Positions 18,306 through 26,505 of a stretch of 64,000 nt of DNA are shown piece after piece; the stretch's first letter is position 1; each line of letters begins with the position of its first letter. Source of the DNA: Cytobacillus pseudoceanisediminis (GTDB taxonomy: Bacteria; Bacillota; Bacilli; Bacillales; Cytobacillaceae). The notes below the pieces were generated by a model. That model ran no database searches. It saw nothing but the letters and a program-made list of their open reading frames with translations, and was not told the DNA's origin. The translations under genes were made by a program, and so were the position numbers. The stretch is from positions 2,480,001 to 2,544,000 of the forward strand of contig NZ_CP097349.1 in NCBI RefSeq assembly GCF_023516215.1. Reading direction: 5' to 3'.

Positions 18306-19411
18306 TTACTGCAGTTTTGCCCGGCAGTCGATAGGGATTTCTTCAACAACTTCGCCTTTGGAAAGCAAATAAGCTTTTTCATATAAATTACAAACCGGAC
18401 AAATATGGTTTGGGATAATTTGTACTTTATCTCCAATATTTACTTGATTACGGAAATCTCTATTGTAAATGATCGCATGTTCGTCGAAAACACCGTGAAT
18501 ATAGACATCTTCAAACTCCTTTATACGCCCCAAACCATTTGTGGTTGTATGTCCCTCGCTTCGTGTTTGGGCTGTAATTCCTTTTGCCCCAACATCTGTA
18601 ATCACCCGTTCATTAGTAGGTTTACTGATGATTGTTGTAAGGACCGATGCTGCACATCGCTCATATGTGCCAATAACGTTTGCCTGTGAGGAATCCATTA
18701 AAATATAGGTACCAGGCCTAATTTCAGTAACCCCGTCCGGTATCTCGAAATTGAGCATGAAAGGAGGAGTCGAGCCAATACTTATTACTTCAGGTTTAAC
18801 TCCCATCTCTTCTGCTATTCTTGCAAAGTGCAAGGTTCGGTTTACACTTTCAAGATAAAGCTCTTTACATTCATCAATGTTTTCAGCTTTATAGGAATGC
18901 CCATCATGTGAAAAAATCCCTCTAAGTTCAACATGTTTACAAGCCTTTACGTTTTCTAATAATGTTCTGAAATCACTTTCTTCCATAATCCCTGAGCGTT
19001 GTTCTCCTACTTCAATTTCAATTAGAACCTGGGCTTTTTCTCTGCTCCTTTGAATACTTCTTCAATTTCAGTTACATGGTAACTATTATCTATACCAAAC
19101 GAGATATCGATGGTCTCAGCTAATTTTCTAATTCGTTGAATTTTTGATTTTCCAACAATCTCATTGGCAATAAAGATGTTTTTCAAGCCGTTTTTAGCCA
19201 TAATTTCAGCCTCACCGACTTTTGCTACTGTAATTCCAACTGCGCCTAATTCTTCTTGTAATCTAGCAAGCTTAGGCATTTTATGAGTTTTGGTATGTGG
19301 ACGTAAATGTACTTTATGTTCATTAGCGTAATTTTGCATGAAGCGAAGATTATCCATCATTATTTCTCTATCAATTAAAAGTGCTGGTGTATCTAACTCA
19401 ACATATTTCAT
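18306..19411 (-). CDS. D-threonine aldolase / D-serine dehydratase-like PLP enzyme (DSD1 family, one apparent indel)
   Basis: Fold-type III PLP enzyme with an alanine-racemase-like barrel. Two frames, 19411 to about 19027 (MKYVELDTPALLIDREIM... to GAEK) and about 19025 to 18306 (AQVLIEIEVGEQRSGIMEE...), join into 368 aa when one A is added to the run near 19028. The PLP lysine is expected in HLRPHTKTHKMPKLA. The C-terminal metal site IPNHICPVCNL matches the H-x-C signature of D-threonine aldolases, D-serine dehydratases and beta-hydroxyaspartate aldolase. First gene of the operon, divergent from the YheO-type regulator. Cleavage or dehydration of a beta-hydroxy amino acid is the family reaction; the stereochemistry is not known. 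Confidence 0.85.
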
Positions 19412-19784
19412 TTTATCGGCTCCTTTTTATTTTTTTGATAAGCTTGTGGGAGTGAGTATTTTCATGGTTGCAATTGAGTAGGTAGGATTTAAAAAACTTT
19501 TTTATCAACTAACCGATGACCAAAGTAGTAATTAGTTTAAGTTAATTGTAAAAATTACAAAGGAGATTAACTATTCAATTCAAGAAAAGAAACTTTTATA
19601 TATTTTAAATTGAAAACACATAAAAAATTATATAAAATAGAACTAAATCATTATTATTTATTAAAATTATATAAAAAGTTATACAAAAGTCAACACAATA
19701 AAGATTTTTATATAAAAAAATATATATTTCATGTTAGAAATGATTCAAATAAATAGATATCGTTTAAAAAGAAGGGACCATCTT
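19412..19784. promoter_or_regulatory. AT-rich divergent regulatory region
   Basis: This 373-bp gap separates the catabolic operon (leftward) from its presumed regulator (rightward). It is very AT-rich, with several near-consensus -10 hexamers, and I could not choose one promoter pair. No gene is seen. Confidence 0.4.
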
Positions 19785-20435
19785 ATGAATATCAATAATA
19801 AAGAATTAAAAAAGTACATCCCAATCGCTAATTTAATCGCAAAGACCTTTGGACGGAATTGTGAGGTCGTCATTCATGACTTAACCGTTCCTCAAAACTC
19901 AGTGATTTACGCTGTTAATAATCATGTAACAGGAAGAAAAGTTGGACAGGCTTTCGATCACCTAGTGAAGCAAGTGCTTCTATCTAGTAAATTTGAGAAC
20001 GATTATTTGGCAAATTATAAAATACGTACCGACGATGGAAAGGAAATAAAATCATCTACAGCTTTAATTAGAGATTCGAACGAAAAAGTTATTGGGGCAC
20101 TTTGTGTTAATTATAGTTTGGAAAGCATGATTCATTTTAAGGAATTTCTAGATGATTTTATGGGTATTGGACAAGATGAGGAAGAAAAAGAAAAAGAAAA
20201 TGTGGAACTTATGGAAAATGTAGTAGAAATTGCAGACGATTTAATAGATCGCATTATTGCCAATTACGGAACCGAAGAGTTAAAAAGAAAAGAAAAAATT
20301 AAATTAATCAAGTTTATGGATGAGAAAGGGATATTTCTAATCAAAGGATCTGTAGATAAAGTGGCAGAAAAGCTTGGTATTTCAAAAGTTACCGTATACA
20401 GTTATTTGGATGAAATAAAAAAAACAATTGACTGA
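19785..20435 (+). CDS. YheO/DauR-type transcriptional regulator
   Basis: 216 aa. N-terminal YheO-like PAS domain (about 5-115: FGRNCEVVIHDLTVPQNSVIYAVNNHVTGRKVGQ...LCVNYSLESM), a charged linker (DEEEKEKENVE), and a C-terminal helix-turn-helix (DKVAEKLGISKVTVYSYLDEIKK) of the type found in DauR, the D-arginine catabolism regulator. Start set at ATG 19785 behind GAAGGGACC. Divergent from the six-gene operon, so it is likely its substrate-responsive regulator (inference from position and family). Confidence 0.85.
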   Translation: MNINNKELKKYIPIANLIAKTFGRNCEVVIHDLTVPQNSVIYAVNNHVTGRKVGQAFDHLVKQVLLSSKFENDYLANYKIRTDDGKEIKSSTALIRDSNEKVIGALCVNYSLESMIHFKEFLDDFMGIGQDEEEKEKENVELMENVVEIADDLIDRIIANYGTEELKRKEKIKLIKFMDEKGIFLIKGSVDKVAEKLGISKVTVYSYLDEIKKTID

Positions 20436-20445
20436 GAAATGAAAA

Positions 20446-20530
20446 AACCAGTTTTATATAACTGGTTTACAGTGTAGACAAAAGGCATTTGGAAATGTCC
20501 TCATTTTCCAAACGCCTTTTAATTTTATAG
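20446..20530 (+). mobile_element. Solo end of an IS1182-like element next to a terminator hairpin
   Basis: A hairpin at 20446-20469 (AAACCAGTT / AACTGGTTT) is followed by CAGTGTAGACAAAAGGC and a second long hairpin (TTTGGAAA..TTTTCCAAA). This copies the layout of the intact IS end at 24167 (CAGTTTGTAGACAAAAAG plus hairpin). No transposase or opposite end remains. The first hairpin probably also terminates the YheO-type gene. Confidence 0.5.
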
Positions 20531-20660
20531 ATAATTTTTTTCCCTATTTAAGAATGATATTACTGAGAATGTGAAGGAAATCAATCCTGAAGGCTGCTTT
20601 GCCGTTTTAATACTTATATTCTATAATGAGTTTTGCAACTGTAAAGTTGCTATGACTAGA

Positions 20661-20692
20661 TAAGCCCTTTCTTCGGATGGGGCTTTTTATAT
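20661..20692 (+). terminator. Terminator-like hairpin
   Basis: AAGCCC..GGGGCTT with T5 follows, between the IS relic and the phage repressor-like gene. It could end transcription of an upstream gene now lost. Nothing else is seen in 20530-20747. Confidence 0.55.
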
Positions 20693-20747
20693 TGCCTGCT
20701 GGATTAAAGTCAGGTAATTCTTGCCGAAATAATTATTGGGTGATAAC

Positions 20748-20953
20748 ATGTATGGAAGTATAGGTATCAATTTAAGAATGTTAAGGTTCGAAAAGAACAA
20801 GACTCAAAAAGAAGTAGCAGAAGCTACTGGGATCTATATTAAAAACTCAGTTACTACGAATGTAACAAAATTAATCCCTCACTGGAGGACCTTGAAAAGT
20901 TGGCGAGATATTATGGAGTACCCGGGGAGAAAATTAAAGATGTAATATACTAA
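20748..20953 (+). CDS. XRE-family HTH regulator, phage-type (one apparent indel)
   Basis: Short Cro/CI-like DNA-binding protein. The first frame gives MYGSIGINLRMLRFEKNKTQKEVAEATGI. After one A is added to the AAAAA run near 20844 the reading continues LSYYECNKINPSLEDLEKLARYYGVPGEKIKDVIY and stops at 20953, the canonical end of such domains. Repaired length 68 aa, a single helix-turn-helix domain. It lies at the boundary of the lysis cassette. Likely a prophage regulator; no operator is recognisable. Confidence 0.75.
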
Positions 20954-20978
20954 AGCCCCTCTCGAGTGAGTAGGGTTT

Positions 20979-21183
20979 TTAATATTGATTGCTAAAAAGC
21001 GACCTATCGTTTTCCCTGTTTTCTCTTTCTGTCAAGAACCCAACAATGAACCCAAACCATATAATTGAAGCCACAACCGCGACGCCAGCTGCACCTATAT
21101 AGATTAAATACCAAACCAGAACGCTGAAGAAAACTGTAACTGCCAGGCAAGTAACTATATATAAAAGATATAAAATCTTTCAT
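20979..21183 (-). CDS. Small two-helix membrane protein of the prophage region (one apparent indel)
   Basis: The frame opened by ATG 21183 (MKDFIS) becomes implausible. Removing one T from the TTTT run near 21165 gives a 67-aa protein with two hydrophobic helices (YIVTCLAVTVFFSVLVWYLI and GVAVVASIIWFGFIVGFL) and a charged tail (TERENRENDRS). AAAGGAGG lies only one base before the ATG, unusually close, so the true start is uncertain. Function unknown; small membrane proteins are common next to phage lysis genes. Confidence 0.5.
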
Positions 21184-21418
21184 TCCTCCTTTATAAACAA
21201 CTAATACGCTAAAAATAACACAAAGGGTTCTTGAATAATTTGATTGTTCCAAAGTGGAACTTTTTGTTTATGAAAAAAATAATGCCCCGGATTGTTCATC
21301 CTGGGCTGACCTTTAGATTATTTTGCACGAAATATTCCTGCCTACTAATCCATCAATTGCTAAACCATGATGGGCTTGATTTTCCATAACCACTCTCGAT
21401 CGAAAAAGGGTTTATTTA

Positions 21419-22108
21419 TTATTTGACACGTAAGCGCTGACCAACATAGATAGTATAGTCTGCATCAAGATTGTTCCAATCCCGGACCTGCTGGATTGTG
21501 CTCCCATAGGTTCTGCTTAAAGAATATACAGTATCTCCAGATACAACAGTGTGGTAGACCGCTGAACTCTTCTTGGGAAGATTAAAGCTCTTCACAATTC
21601 CATTAACATGTCCACGGGCTAAATTTTCAATAAATGTGCTTGATTTTAACTTTGTTGCATCATTGGCATTGTCAATAAATCCATTTTCAGTTAACAAAGC
21701 AGGCATCAATGTTTCACGAAGTACATGGAAGTTTGCCTGCTTTTTACCGCGATCATAATAATCTACCAACTTAATTACTTCAGCATGAATATTGTTTTGG
21801 TAGGTGGACGTAGGTGCTCCAACTCCTGGATAAACATAGTCTTCATATCCTGTTCCCCCGCCTGCATTAATATGAACTGACAAGAAGTAATCAGCTCCCC
21901 ATGCATTGGCAGCATTTGTACGCTCAGATAAAGATACTGTTTGATCTCCAGTTCGGCTCATACGGATGGAAATATTATCATATTCAAGGGTTAGAATATC
22001 TTTTATACGTGTAGCGATTTGAAGTGTTAAATTCTTTTCCTGAAGACCATTTCCTACTGCACCTGGATCAGTGCCGCCGTGACCTGGATCAATAAAAAGT
22101 TTTACCAT
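21419..22108 (-). CDS. N-acetylmuramoyl-L-alanine amidase with LysM domain (phage endolysin)
   Basis: 229 aa. Residues 1-175 form an Amidase_3 zinc domain (FIDPGHGGTDPGAVGNGLQEK with metal-binding His; SVHINAG; LTENGFIDN with the catalytic Glu). Residues 183-229 form one LysM peptidoglycan-binding motif (YHTVVSGDTVYSLSRTYGSTIQQVRDWN). Start set at ATG 22108 (AGAGGTGATTTAAAT upstream). No signal peptide, so export needs the holin encoded just upstream. It is the last gene of an XhlA-holin-amidase cassette like that of PBSX-type prophages. Confidence 0.92.
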   Translation of the reverse strand: MVKLFIDPGHGGTDPGAVGNGLQEKNLTLQIATRIKDILTLEYDNISIRMSRTGDQTVSLSERTNAANAWGADYFLSVHINAGGGTGYEDYVYPGVGAPTSTYQNNIHAEVIKLVDYYDRGKKQANFHVLRETLMPALLTENGFIDNANDATKLKSSTFIENLARGHVNGIVKSFNLPKKSSAVYHTVVSGDTVYSLSRTYGSTIQQVRDWNNLDADYTIYVGQRLRVK

Positions 22109-22228
22109 ATTTAAATCACCTCTATTAATATTTTTATTCACAAATCTATTAACTGCTTGTACTGCTGTCCTTTACTCACATGACCCTCACCCCTTTAAGG
22201 AATAAGAAAAGCCACCCAAAAGGGCAGC

Positions 22229-22501
22229 TTATTTAGGCCATTGATAACGTTTTGCTTGTTGACTATCCTCTATTCCTTTTGTTGTAGGATCATTTAAAGC
22301 ATTCCACACACTCACCACTATCAGCAGTAAAACATATGGATTAGAATAAGCTCCGACCAGCAAATTAAAAACAGAACCCCAAGTAGTGAGGTCCTGTGCA
22401 GTCAAACCATAGTATCCTAGTATTGGTGCAAAAAAAGCTAGAAATAACTGTGCTAGAAATACAGGATTTTTAAAGCGAATCTTCCAGTTGATCATGTTCA
22501 T
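22229..22501 (-). CDS. Phage holin (phi LC3 / XhlB-like)
   Basis: 90-aa protein with two membrane helices (VFLAQLFLAFFAPILGYYGL and NPYVLLLIVVSVWNAL), a basic INWKIRFKN start, and the family DPTTKGIEDSQQAKRYQWPK C-terminus. Holins of this type form membrane lesions that let the endolysin reach the wall. The ATG overlaps the stop of the upstream XhlA-like gene (ATGA). Confidence 0.92.
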   Translation of the reverse strand: MNMINWKIRFKNPVFLAQLFLAFFAPILGYYGLTAQDLTTWGSVFNLLVGAYSNPYVLLLIVVSVWNALNDPTTKGIEDSQQAKRYQWPK

Positions 22502-22773
22502 TGTCCCCCTCTTAAAACATTATAAAAAATTGCAATCGCTCCCCCAATGATTCCAGTACTGATTGCTGTGATAATGGCTGCTGTAATTGTTCTTTTTATC
22601 CATGTTGTATTTTCGTCAATTTTATTTAGCTTTTCATTTATTGAAATAATTTGTTGATCCTGTCGAGTTGTAATTTTTTCAAGATTGTTCACCCGATTCT
22701 CAATATCTCTAAGATCCCCTTTTATTTCTGCTATTTCTTTGTCGTACATATTTTCATTAACCGTCTCCTTCAA
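22498..22773 (-). CDS. XhlA-like haemolysin (lysis cassette)
   Basis: About 91 aa. Amphipathic coiled coil (IAEIKGDLRDIENRVNNLEKITTRQDQQIISINEKLNKI) then WIKRTITAAIITAISTGIIGGAIAIFYNVL, a single C-terminal membrane helix, as in XhlA of PBSX. Start chosen at TTG 22773, nine bases after AGGAGG; ATG 22749 is the alternative. Translationally coupled to the holin. Family role: membrane association needed for host lysis together with XhlB-type holin. Confidence 0.85.
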   Translation of the reverse strand: MKETVNENMYDKEIAEIKGDLRDIENRVNNLEKITTRQDQQIISINEKLNKIDENTTWIKRTITAAIITAISTGIIGGAIAIFYNVLRGGQ

Positions 22774-22957
22774 GATAACCACCCTCCTTTTAAGGATATC
22801 TTGTGCTTGTCCAGCTATATGGACTTAAGTGGCTAAAATTTATATTCTTTTCCACATTGAGCACTCTATAAGGTAGTAAATGAAAACCTTCTGCATCAAG
22901 TAACGGCAACTATCTCCATTTTGCATTAATAGTTCTTCTACAAAGTAATTTATTTCC

Positions 22958-23221
22958 CTAACCTTTAAACACTGTAAAGATAATTGCAATACCGCCGCCA
23001 ATTATAGCAGTGAAAACGGACATAATAATGGCATTTGTAATTGTTCTTTTTAGCCATTTAGTATCTTCTTTAATTTCCTTTAAGTCACCTTGGATGTTCT
23101 GGATTATTTGGTCTTGTAAGAGTGTTTTATCCTGTAGCCGGCGAATATCACCTTTCATTTCTTCAATGTCTTTCTTTACAGATGTCTTCCATAAATCCAT
23201 TGTTTCCGCCTCATTTGTCAC
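22958..23221 (-). CDS. Second XhlA-like protein
   Basis: 87 aa, paralogous to the next gene: coiled coil (DIEEMKGDIRRLQDKTLLQDQIIQNIQGDLKEIKED), the shared TKWLKRTITNAII motif, and a C-terminal membrane helix ending in TVFKG. GTG start with AAGGAGGTATTGTAA. It is separated from the downstream copy by 184 bp with no gene. Either a duplicated lysis component or one with a distinct role; see findings. Confidence 0.8.
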   Translation of the reverse strand: MTNEAETMDLWKTSVKKDIEEMKGDIRRLQDKTLLQDQIIQNIQGDLKEIKEDTKWLKRTITNAIIMSVFTAIIGGGIAIIFTVFKG

Positions 23222-23257
23222 TTACAATACCTCCTTTGAAGGTAATAAAAAGAACCC

Positions 23258-23458
23258 TTAAATCTTAGGTTCTTTTGTACCATTTGCTTCCTTTGATTCA
23301 ATTAGATTATTTTCAAGTTCCTGGATTTTCTGCTGCAATTCTTTGTTTTGAGAAACCACATTAAATTGTGCCTTCAAGATAATATTTTCGTGTTTTAGTT
23401 TTCCAAGTTCATTTTGAAGATAAGGGTCTATAGAAATTTTTTGATTATCTCCGCTCAT
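23258..23458 (-). CDS. Small coiled-coil phage protein
   Basis: 66 aa, nearly all heptad-like (SIDPYLQNELGKLKHENIILKAQFNVVSQNKELQQKIQELENNLIE). Start at ATG 23458 behind AGGAGGAGAAATTACATT, overlapping the stop of the tail gene (ATGA). Position between tail and lysis genes fits the small XkdX-region accessory proteins of PBSX-like phages, but no family is recognised. Confidence 0.65.
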   Translation of the reverse strand: MSGDNQKISIDPYLQNELGKLKHENIILKAQFNVVSQNKELQQKIQELENNLIESKEANGTKEPKI

Positions 23459-24116
23459 AATGTAATTTCTCCTCCTATTTGGGCTTTTAGATTTTCTAAT
23501 TCTGTAAGCGCCACATCTAATTTTGGGGATAATTCCTGAATGGCTTTCCATTCCATAACGTCTATTGCATACCCACAAGCGCCTTTTGTGGTGTTACAAT
23601 ATCAACAGGCGCTTCCTGATAGGTAAGACCAAGCCTTTTTTATCTACTCCCGGAATATCACCTTCTAAGTAATACTGTTTCACAGGAGTTGCAAGGATTT
23701 CTTTTAGTGCAGATTTGGTATACAATTCAATTTCACTTTTTAGTTCTTCATCAGAAGTATAAGTGGTTGAACGTACTTTCAAATCATTCCTCAGAATATT
23801 AACATTCCCACAAGATCCGGCTACAAGGGTTAGTTCACCGCCTGGCCTTTCATTTCTTACAGTGAGACCTTCGCTGCTGGCGCTACCAAATCCGAAATAT
23901 GCACTTCTTGTAGTACCGGTTTTAAAGAACTCAATATAACAATTCGTTCTCCCATAAAGCTGCAATAAATCACTGTCGGCTCCAATCCAAACTTTATCTT
24001 TGAAAACAAATTCCCCTCTGTTTATGTTTTTAAATGTCATTCCATCATAGAAAATGTGAACATTTCAAATAAATTAGCTACTGATATTCTAAACCTTCTT
24101 CCTCTTATAGAAGCTG
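23456..24116 (-). pseudogene. 3' part of a phage tail/fibre gene, truncated at attR
   Basis: Reading leftward from attR the frame is open without a start (SVANLFEMFTF...MTFKNINRGEFVFKDKVWIGADSDLLQLYGRT). It continues through three homopolymer breaks (T run near 24051, A run near 23640, G run near 23588) to ...EEAPVD-type RLGLTYQEAPVDIVTPQKALVGYAIDVMEWKAIQEL. The C-terminus, with TYTSDEELKSEIE and EAPVDIV..MEWKAIQEL, resembles the intramolecular-chaperone ends of phage tail fibres. The 5' part is missing at the attachment site, so the gene is genuinely truncated even after repair of the indels. Confidence 0.65.
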
Positions 24117-24133
24117 ATCTCGCCTGGGACGCT
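24117..24133 (+). repeat. attR (17-bp direct repeat of the tRNA 3' end)
   Basis: Identical to 12551-12567. Beyond it lies the terminator that would have followed tRNA-Arg before integration. Confidence 0.85.
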
Positions 24134-24142
24134 TTCAGAAAA

Positions 24143-24166
24143 AAACGCCAACAAAAGTTGGCGTTT
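24143..24166 (+). repeat. Left copy of a 24-bp palindromic target duplication
   Basis: Perfect inverted repeat (10-bp arms AAACGCCAAC / GTTGGCGTTT, loop AAAA) flanking the IS. The same 24 bases follow the IS at 25724-25747, where a T tract completes an intrinsic terminator. Confidence 0.9.
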
Positions 24167-25723
24167 CAGTTTGTAGACAAAAAGAGTTCGGAATAGTCTC
24201 ATTCCGAACTCTTTTTTTGATTTTTGTAGGACTTCAAGTAGTTACAGAGAATTGCAGACCTCTCCGAGGTTATCATTTAGGCCATTTCTGGACCTTGCCA
24301 AGTCCAGTTGGCCATTTTCTTCAAATTCATGGCAGCGAAAGTAAGCATCGCCTGCATCGACATTTTTTAAGTCCCCTGAGGGTTGTCCAACGCATGCCAT
24401 GCTTTTCTTTTGCATCTGCGAATACTCGTTCAATTGTTTCTTTGCGTTTTTCATAGATCGGTTTGACGTCTTGATGGTGGCGAAGATGATCTGCTTCTTC
24501 CACATGTTCCTCCCACACATGACGTTGAATCAGTTTTTGATGTGCTTGACTCTGTGTGCATTGAGACAAGAAAGGGCATCCAGCACAAATTCGAGGATCT
24601 GATTTATATTGACGATAGCCTTCCTTTGTAGTTGTAGTATATTTTAATATCTCACCAGTTGGGCAAATGTAACAGTCAAAATGCTCATCATAAACATACT
24701 CATGTTTTCTGAAGAAACCCTCTTTTGTGCGAGGTCGTGTGTAAGGTAAAGCAGGTGTGATGTCGTTTTTCAATAAGTAGCTCGTGATAGCAGGTGTTTT
24801 ATAGGCTGCGTCTGCCGCAACAGCTTTTGGTTTACTAACTTTCTCAATGACTTGTTCTACCAATGGCTCTAAAATATGACTATCATGCGTGTTACCAGGG
24901 GTTACAATTGCGCCTAACACGAAGCCGTTGCGGTCTGCAGCCGCATGGAAAGAATAAGCGAACTGTTTTGTACGCTCATCTTTTACATAGTAGCCACTCT
25001 CTGGATCTGTTGTACTTTCCTTGATTTCTTTGTATTCTTCTTTATCAAACTTATCAGGTGGAAACGGCTTTTTCCATGATCCTCGCGGTCTTGGTTAATC
25101 TCCTCTTGAAGGCGTTCTTGATAAGCACGGGTTTCTTTTCGAACAACTTTCTTTTCAAATTTGCGTTTATTTGCACTCGCTTTTACATGAGTAGAATCTA
25201 CAAAAACGTGTTCAGCACTAATTAAATTCTTTTCAGCTGCGGTTTTTAAGATTCGGTAAAATATTTGTTCAAAGAGATCGGTGTCTTTAAATCGGCGCTC
25301 ATAATTTTTACCGAAAGTTGAGAAGTGAGGAACTTTATCGTGAAAGCCATATCCTAAAAACCATCGATAAGCCATATTCGTTTTCAATTCTTCAATTGTT
25401 TGACGCATGGAGCGAATACCGAAGGTATATTGAATAAATGTGAGTTTAATTAATATTACAGGGTCAATACTTGGGCGGCCTTTTTCTGAATACTTATCTT
25501 TTACCAAGTCATAGATGAATGAGAAATTAATCGCCGCTTCAATTTTGCGGACCAAATGGTCCGCCGGTACAAGTTCGTCTAAAGCAACCATTTCAATTTG
25601 ATCCCGTTGAATTGGATTATGTTTTGAAAGCATTTAAATCACCTCAAGCATTGTATTACTTCTATTTTAAAATAAAAAAGACTGCAGACAAGCACGATTT
25701 TCATCGAGTTTGTCGACAGTCTG
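24167..25723 (-). mobile_element. IS1182-type insertion sequence
   Basis: 1557-bp element with imperfect terminal repeats: CAGTTTGTAGACAAA at the left and CAGACTGTCGACAAA inward from the right. It carries one transposase gene on the minus strand and a long hairpin terminator just inside the left end (about 24183-24220). Flanked by a 24-bp palindromic direct repeat. Inserted in the terminator directly after the island attR. Confidence 0.88.
24277..25633 (-). CDS. IS1182-family transposase (two apparent indels)
   Basis: DDE transposase in three frames, joined by adding one A near 25073 (DHGK-KPFPPDKFDKEEYKE) and one A near 24368 (TTLRGLKK-MSMQAMLTFAAMNLKKMANW). Repaired length 452 aa. The N-terminal DUF772-type domain (LVPADHLVRKIEAAINFSF...YGFHDKVPHFSTF) and catalytic region (VFVDSTHVKASANK; AADAAYKTP; KRKETIERVFADAKEKHGMRW) are present. 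Restored, the element looks complete and potentially active. Confidence 0.88.
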
Positions 25724-25755
25724 AAACGCCAACAAAAGTTGGCGTTTTTTCTCGT
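25724..25755 (+). terminator. Original tRNA-Arg terminator, right copy of the duplication
   Basis: The 24-bp palindrome (25724-25747) plus a six-T tract forms a strong intrinsic terminator. Before the island and the IS arrived it would have sat directly behind tRNA-Arg. Confidence 0.8.
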
Positions 25756-25788
25756 ACTAACAAACCAGAATGCCAGGTGTCAAAGGCA

Positions 25789-26505
25789 TTATAAATCTTC
25801 AATAACAATATACGTAGCCCTTACAGGCCCATGTACACCAACAACGAGGTTCATCTCAATATCAGCGGAGTTGCTTGGTCCAGTAATGAAGTTAATGCAG
25901 GAAGGTGCCAGCTGCCCTGAGTTTACCCTTTCCCTAATGATCCTTGCAGCCTGTGTCATACGCGGGACCAGGGTGCTCTTCGGAATAAGGATGATAGAAG
26001 CAGCAGGGAGAAAGCTGACTGTCCGTCCGTGATCTTTGCTGCTGAACAAGACTGCTGTGCCGGATTCAGCCAGAGTTATCTCACTGACCGTAATTCCGAT
26101 GTTAGCATGTTCTGCGTAGTCAATATTTCTTCTTTCTTCAGAAAAATCCCACTCATATACTTCCACTTTCTCTTTTGGCCAAATTTCCTTAAATAGCGGT
26201 GTAAGTCCAAACTGTCTATAGCGGTCATCCTTCCAGGTCACAACTGGCCCCCCGCCATATTGGGCTACAATTTCCTTGAGCGTTTCAGTCAAATTGTCAG
26301 CATTGGTTACAACAAGATCAGTGTGGATTTTCGTACACTGTGTCTTTAATGCTTCAAGAAGCTCATCAGCATCTGCTTCTTTCAAGACTGCATCCTGCGG
26401 GTTAAAGCTCCATTTTGGTCTTTCCACTCCAGTAACTTTTTCTCTGCCTAATCTGCCTGCAATTTTACTTAAAAAAGCATCTCTATTCTGAATTGTTCCA
26501 TTCAC
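25789..26505 (-). CDS. lutC: Lactate utilisation protein LutC
   Basis: LUD-domain protein (237 aa) of the LutABC complex that oxidises L-lactate to pyruvate. Conserved segments include [21 protein letters not shown] and [22 protein letters not shown]. Start at GTG 26505, nine bases after AGGAGG and overlapping the lutB stop (GTGA). An upstream extension of 12 codons in frame is not needed. LutC has no Fe-S motifs itself; it is thought to carry a dehydrogenase-related role in the complex. Confidence 0.93.
   Translation of the reverse strand: MNGTIQNRDAFLSKIAGRLGREKVTGVERPKWSFNPQDAVLKEADADELLEALKTQCTKIHTDLVVTNADNLTETLKEIVAQYGGGPVVTWKDDRYRQFGLTPLFKEIWPKEKVEVYEWDFSEERRNIDYAEHANIGITVSEITLAESGTAVLFSSKDHGRTVSFLPAASIILIPKSTLVPRMTQAARIIRERVNSGQLAPSCINFITGPSNSADIEMNLVVGVHGPVRATYIVIEDL

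Larger units (their letters stand above)
12551..24133. mobile_element. Genomic island / prophage remnant in tRNA-Arg(CCT)
   Basis: A 17-bp direct repeat of the tRNA 3' end (ATCTCGCCTGGGACGCT) occurs at 12551-12567 and at 24117-24133 and brackets 11.6 kb. Inside are an integrase C-terminal relic next to attL, a six-gene catabolic operon with its regulator, a repressor-like HTH, an amidase-holin-XhlA lysis cassette and the 3' part of a tail gene ending at attR. No head, terminase or replication genes remain, so this is a decayed prophage or a satellite island, not an inducible phage. Confidence 0.85.

Noticed and set aside
24100..24160. Reading attR as part of a plus-strand coding sequence (LPLIEADLAWDAFRKK)
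   Set aside because: The 17 bp match the tRNA 3' end exactly, and the open frame is short with no start.
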